A DNA stretch of 64,000 nt from Burkholderiales bacterium (GTDB taxonomy: Bacteria; Pseudomonadota; Gammaproteobacteria; Burkholderiales; Burkholderiaceae_C), in the NCBI GenBank assembly GCA_947474755.1, contig CANJJE010000003.1:1-64000 (forward strand), given 5' to 3'. A program made the translations under genes and the position numbers. Shown here piece by piece: positions 63,635-64,000 of this stretch. Below the pieces are notes generated by a model. The model was given only the letters and a program-made list of their open reading frames with translations, did no database searches and was not told the DNA's origin. Positions within the stretch are counted from its first letter, which is position 1. Every line of letters starts with the position of its first letter.

Positions 63635-63654
63635 TGAGCCCCGCCAGGGGCTCA
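63635..63654. terminator. hairpin TGAGCCCC-GCCA-GGGGCTCA
   Basis: Perfect 8-bp stem after the stress-protein gene; no T-tract. Confidence 0.4.
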
Positions 63655-63670
63655 GCCGAGTATCTCGGTC

Positions 63671-64000
63671 ATGAACGATCCAGCTCGACACACCCGCACC
63701 GAATCCGACAGCTTCGGTGCCATCGAGGTGCCCGCCGACGCGCTGTGGGGCGCGCAGACCGAACGCAGCCTGCACTTCTTCGCGATCGGCGAGCAGCGCA
63801 TGCCGCTGGCGGTGATTCACGCGATCGCCTGGTTCAAGTGGGCAGGTGCCCGAGTCAACGGCGAGCTGGGCCTGCTCAGTGCAGCGCGCGCCCAGGCGAT
63901 CGCCGATGCCGCGCTGCGGGTGGCCGAAGGCGAGTTCGACGCCCAGTTTCCGCTGTCGGTGTGGCAGACCGGATCGGGCACGCAAAGCCACATGAATGTC
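63671..64000 (+). CDS. fumC: class II fumarate hydratase, N-terminal part (runs off right edge)
   Basis: MNDPARHTRTESDSFGAIEVPADALWGAQTERSLHFFAIGEQRMPLAVIHAIAWFKWAGARVNGELG...FPLSVWQTGSGTQSHMNV. Confidence 0.95.
   Translation, partial: MNDPARHTRTESDSFGAIEVPADALWGAQTERSLHFFAIGEQRMPLAVIHAIAWFKWAGARVNGELGLLSAARAQAIADAALRVAEGEFDAQFPLSVWQTGSGTQSHMNV

Overview
This is a GC-rich, gene-dense window that looks like a Burkholderiales-type betaproteobacterial chromosome. The taxonomic call is inference from gene content and synteny. I saw no rRNA, tRNA, CRISPR array or transposase. From left to right: (1) a partial DUF1329 / DUF1302 / MMPL-RND / YCF48-like envelope cluster. (2) A nitrogen-scavenging island on both strands: fmdB-like, formamidase and urtEDCBA on -, then on + an NCS1-permease/histidine-kinase/receiver fusion, its LuxR-type response regulator, and ureA-(53-aa ORF)-ureB-ureC. 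ureEFG are separated from ureABC by an Fe(III) ABC transporter (fbpC/B/A-like), and ureD is not in the window. (3) Housekeeping genes: gpmA, rhodanese, grxC, secB, gpsA, trmL, comF-like, a BioC-like methyltransferase. (4) An aa3 oxidase operon including small ORFs, heme A/O synthesis genes, SURF1 and SCO. (5) rpoH with a 9-9-9 CIRCE-like inverted repeat just upstream. (6) A 2844-aa cyclic beta-glucan synthase (NdvB/ChvB type). (7) An MDR oxidoreductase, a YeeE/YedE pair and a TrxC-like thioredoxin. (8) A compact cbb3-type oxidase/copper module: CcoN with an unusual N-terminal extension, CcoO, monoheme CcoP, SCO, cupredoxin, YHS/CPC copper ATPase. (9) Stress-type proteins and the 5' part of fumC. 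The best candidates for follow-up are the transporter-sensor kinase fusion with a Cys-rich linker, the CIRCE element at rpoH, the small membrane ORF inside the urease operon, and the CcoN N-terminal extension. Everything is from reading the sequence; no database search was run.
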